Below, in pieces: positions 22,243-23,231 of a DNA stretch of 23,231 nucleotides. A program made the translations under genes and the position numbers. Numbering within the stretch: the stretch's first letter is position 1; each line of letters starts with the position of its first letter. The notes below the pieces were generated by a model that did not search any database, was not told where the DNA came from, and was given only the letters and a program-made list of their open reading frames with translations. The stretch is taken from positions 37,051 to 60,281 of the forward strand of contig CAJUPM010000013.1 in NCBI GenBank assembly GCA_910588425.1, in the 5' to 3' direction. The DNA is from an uncultured Christensenellaceae bacterium (lineage in GTDB: Bacteria > Bacillota > Clostridia > Christensenellales > Christensenellaceae).

Positions 22243-23231
22243 TCATCCTTTCCATGTTCCGCCAAGGCGCTCACAGGTATCTTTTCCGATAATCCCATCC
22301 TGCCTCAGCCCATTTTTCTTTTGAAATGCCTCTACTGCCTGTTTTGTGTCATCACCAAACTGTCCGTCTGCGCCTCTGCTTCCGCAGGGATACCCTCTGG
22401 CTATCAGCGCCTCCTGCGCCCGGCGCACGTCCTCTCCCCGCATCAGCGGGCTTGTGCGTTTGAGCAGCCGCGAGAGCGTCCATCCCGTCTCGTCGCCGCC
22501 AGCACTGCCTTTCCATTTCCCGCCAAGCTTTTGGCAGGTATCCTTGCCGATGATCCCGTCTTCCCTTAGGCCATTGTCCTTTTGAAAGCGCCGAACTGCG
22601 GTTTCCGTATCCCCGCCAAACTGCCCGTCGGCGCCTCTGTTTCCGCAGGAATACCCTCTGGCTATCAGCGCCTCCTGTGCCCGGCGCACGTCCTCTCCGC
22701 GCATCAGCGGGCTTGTGCGTTTGAGCAGCCGCGAAAGCGTCCAATCCTTGGGCAATCCCGTCGCCGGCGTATCCTCCTCAATCTCTTCTTTCAGGCACTC
22801 GGGTCTTCCAAAATAGTTCCAGTATCCCGCCTGTGCATCAATGCCGCGCTTGACGACGCCGTCATCCCGGCCTTTCGCCTCTATGACGTTTCCTTTCGCA
22901 TCCACTACGATGCCAACGTGATATGCCCTGCCTTTGCTCGCTCCATCGGTATATACCCGGAATACGAAGTCTCCCGGCAGAAGCTGTGCTTTTTCAATTT
23001 TTTGGCATTTCCCTTTAATCGTGTTAGAGGCCATATCATAGCTGTAAACCTCTTTGAGGTTTTGCAGGAAATACATAATCAGGCCCGAACAGTCGAATGC
23101 TCTTAATACCTCTGCCTTGCCCTCTTTTTTACGCTTTTTCCAAAGGGCGATCGCCCGATCTGCATTGCGTTCACTGGTCTCCATCCGGCGAATCCAGCTT
23201 TCGGAAATCGTCTCATGATTCTGCCCTTGCG
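22243..23231 (-). CDS. NlpC/P60 endolysin with two peptidoglycan-binding domains, 5' end outside window
   Basis: The frame is open at the right edge: 15 codons (QGQNHETISESWIRR) precede the first Met at 23184, so the true start lies beyond the window. At least 328 residues are visible. The NlpC/P60 cysteine peptidase domain shows the catalytic Cys in AFDCSGLIMYF, LLPGDFVF and the His in AYHVGIVVD. Two tandem PG_binding_1-type domains of 79 residues follow (WTLSRLLKRTSPLMRGEDV to KWKG/TWKG). NlpC/P60 enzymes cleave peptide stems of peptidoglycan. The gene heads the visible part of the holin-XhlA-virion-like-toxin unit, with 7 nt to the holin. Confidence 0.88.
   Translation of the reverse strand, partial: QGQNHETISESWIRRMETSERNADRAIALWKKRKKEGKAEVLRAFDCSGLIMYFLQNLKEVYSYDMASNTIKGKCQKIEKAQLLPGDFVFRVYTDGASKGRAYHVGIVVDAKGNVIEAKGRDDGVVKRGIDAQAGYWNYFGRPECLKEEIEEDTPATGLPKDWTLSRLLKRTSPLMRGEDVRRAQEALIARGYSCGNRGADGQFGGDTETAVRRFQKDNGLREDGIIGKDTCQKLGGKWKGSAGGDETGWTLSRLLKRTSPLMRGEDVRRAQEALIARGYPCGSRGADGQFGDDTKQAVEAFQKKNGLRQDGIIGKDTCERLGGTWKG
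22246..22743 (-). repeat. Tandem duplication of the peptidoglycan-binding domain
   Basis: Units of 237 bases at 22246-22482 and 22507-22743 encode nearly identical 79-residue domains joined by an 8-residue SAGGDETG linker. The close DNA identity points to a recent duplication or gene conversion. Confidence 0.88.

Noticed and set aside
22236..22298. Longer holin start at 22298
   Set aside because: It overlaps the endolysin C-terminus and adds a charged N-terminus; the ATG at 22235 has AAGGA upstream and gives a typical holin start.
7792..23231. Transposase, site-specific recombinase or attachment sites driving module exchange
   Set aside because: None found on either strand in the window; homologous recombination in the leaders suffices, and the right limit of the element lies outside the window.

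Overview
The window looks like the chromosome of a Gram-positive anaerobe of the Clostridia type. The grounds are strong AGGAG-type ribosome binding sites, an EF-G2-type GTPase, a PfkB/ThrB kinase pair, an XRE-S24 repressor, and a Firmicute-style phage lysis module. GC-rich housekeeping DNA on the left gives way to a visibly mosaic, AT-rich accessory region on the right. No species can be named from the sequence alone.

Left part (1-7790). A 3'-truncated EF-G2-like GTPase lies on the minus strand. Divergent from it is a plus-strand pair, a PfkB sugar-phosphate kinase and homoserine kinase ThrB, closed by a terminator. An XRE-family S24 repressor follows, and converges through a bidirectional terminator on a minus-strand pair: a GT2 glycosyltransferase overlapping a GT-C-like polytopic membrane protein. 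A consensus promoter precedes that pair.

Middle (about 7790-17640). This is a dense minus-strand array of orphan toxin/immunity modules. I count eight orphan modules (M1-M8, numbered downstream from the complete toxin gene M0) plus a scar, M9. Each module has the same layout: a partial copy of the toxin gene's leader (or none), a different toxin C-terminus, an immunity gene with its own ribosome binding site, and a terminator-like hairpin. The next truncated leader begins directly after the hairpin. The leaders fall into two sequence lineages. M7 carries 1.2 kb of the toxin body, nearly identical to the complete gene. M3 has a toxin and immunity gene paralogous to those of M0, and M5 and M8 are likewise paralogous to each other.

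Right part (17597-23231). One tightly spaced minus-strand unit runs from an NlpC/P60 endolysin with two tandem peptidoglycan-binding domains (5' end outside the window), through a holin, an XhlA-like membrane protein and an Ala/Gln-rich coiled-coil protein, to the 965-aa polymorphic toxin M0 and its immunity gene, ending at a terminator. The toxin has no visible signal peptide and no Rhs, LXG or WXG features. Its glycine-rich hydrophobic middle recalls domains of large phage virion proteins. My reading is a phage-derived polymorphic toxin released by, or carried with, a phage lysis/particle module. The orphan modules would be a reservoir of swappable toxin-immunity-terminator units, exchanged by homologous recombination in the shared leaders. 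Layout and repeats are seen directly; the delivery route and switching are inference.
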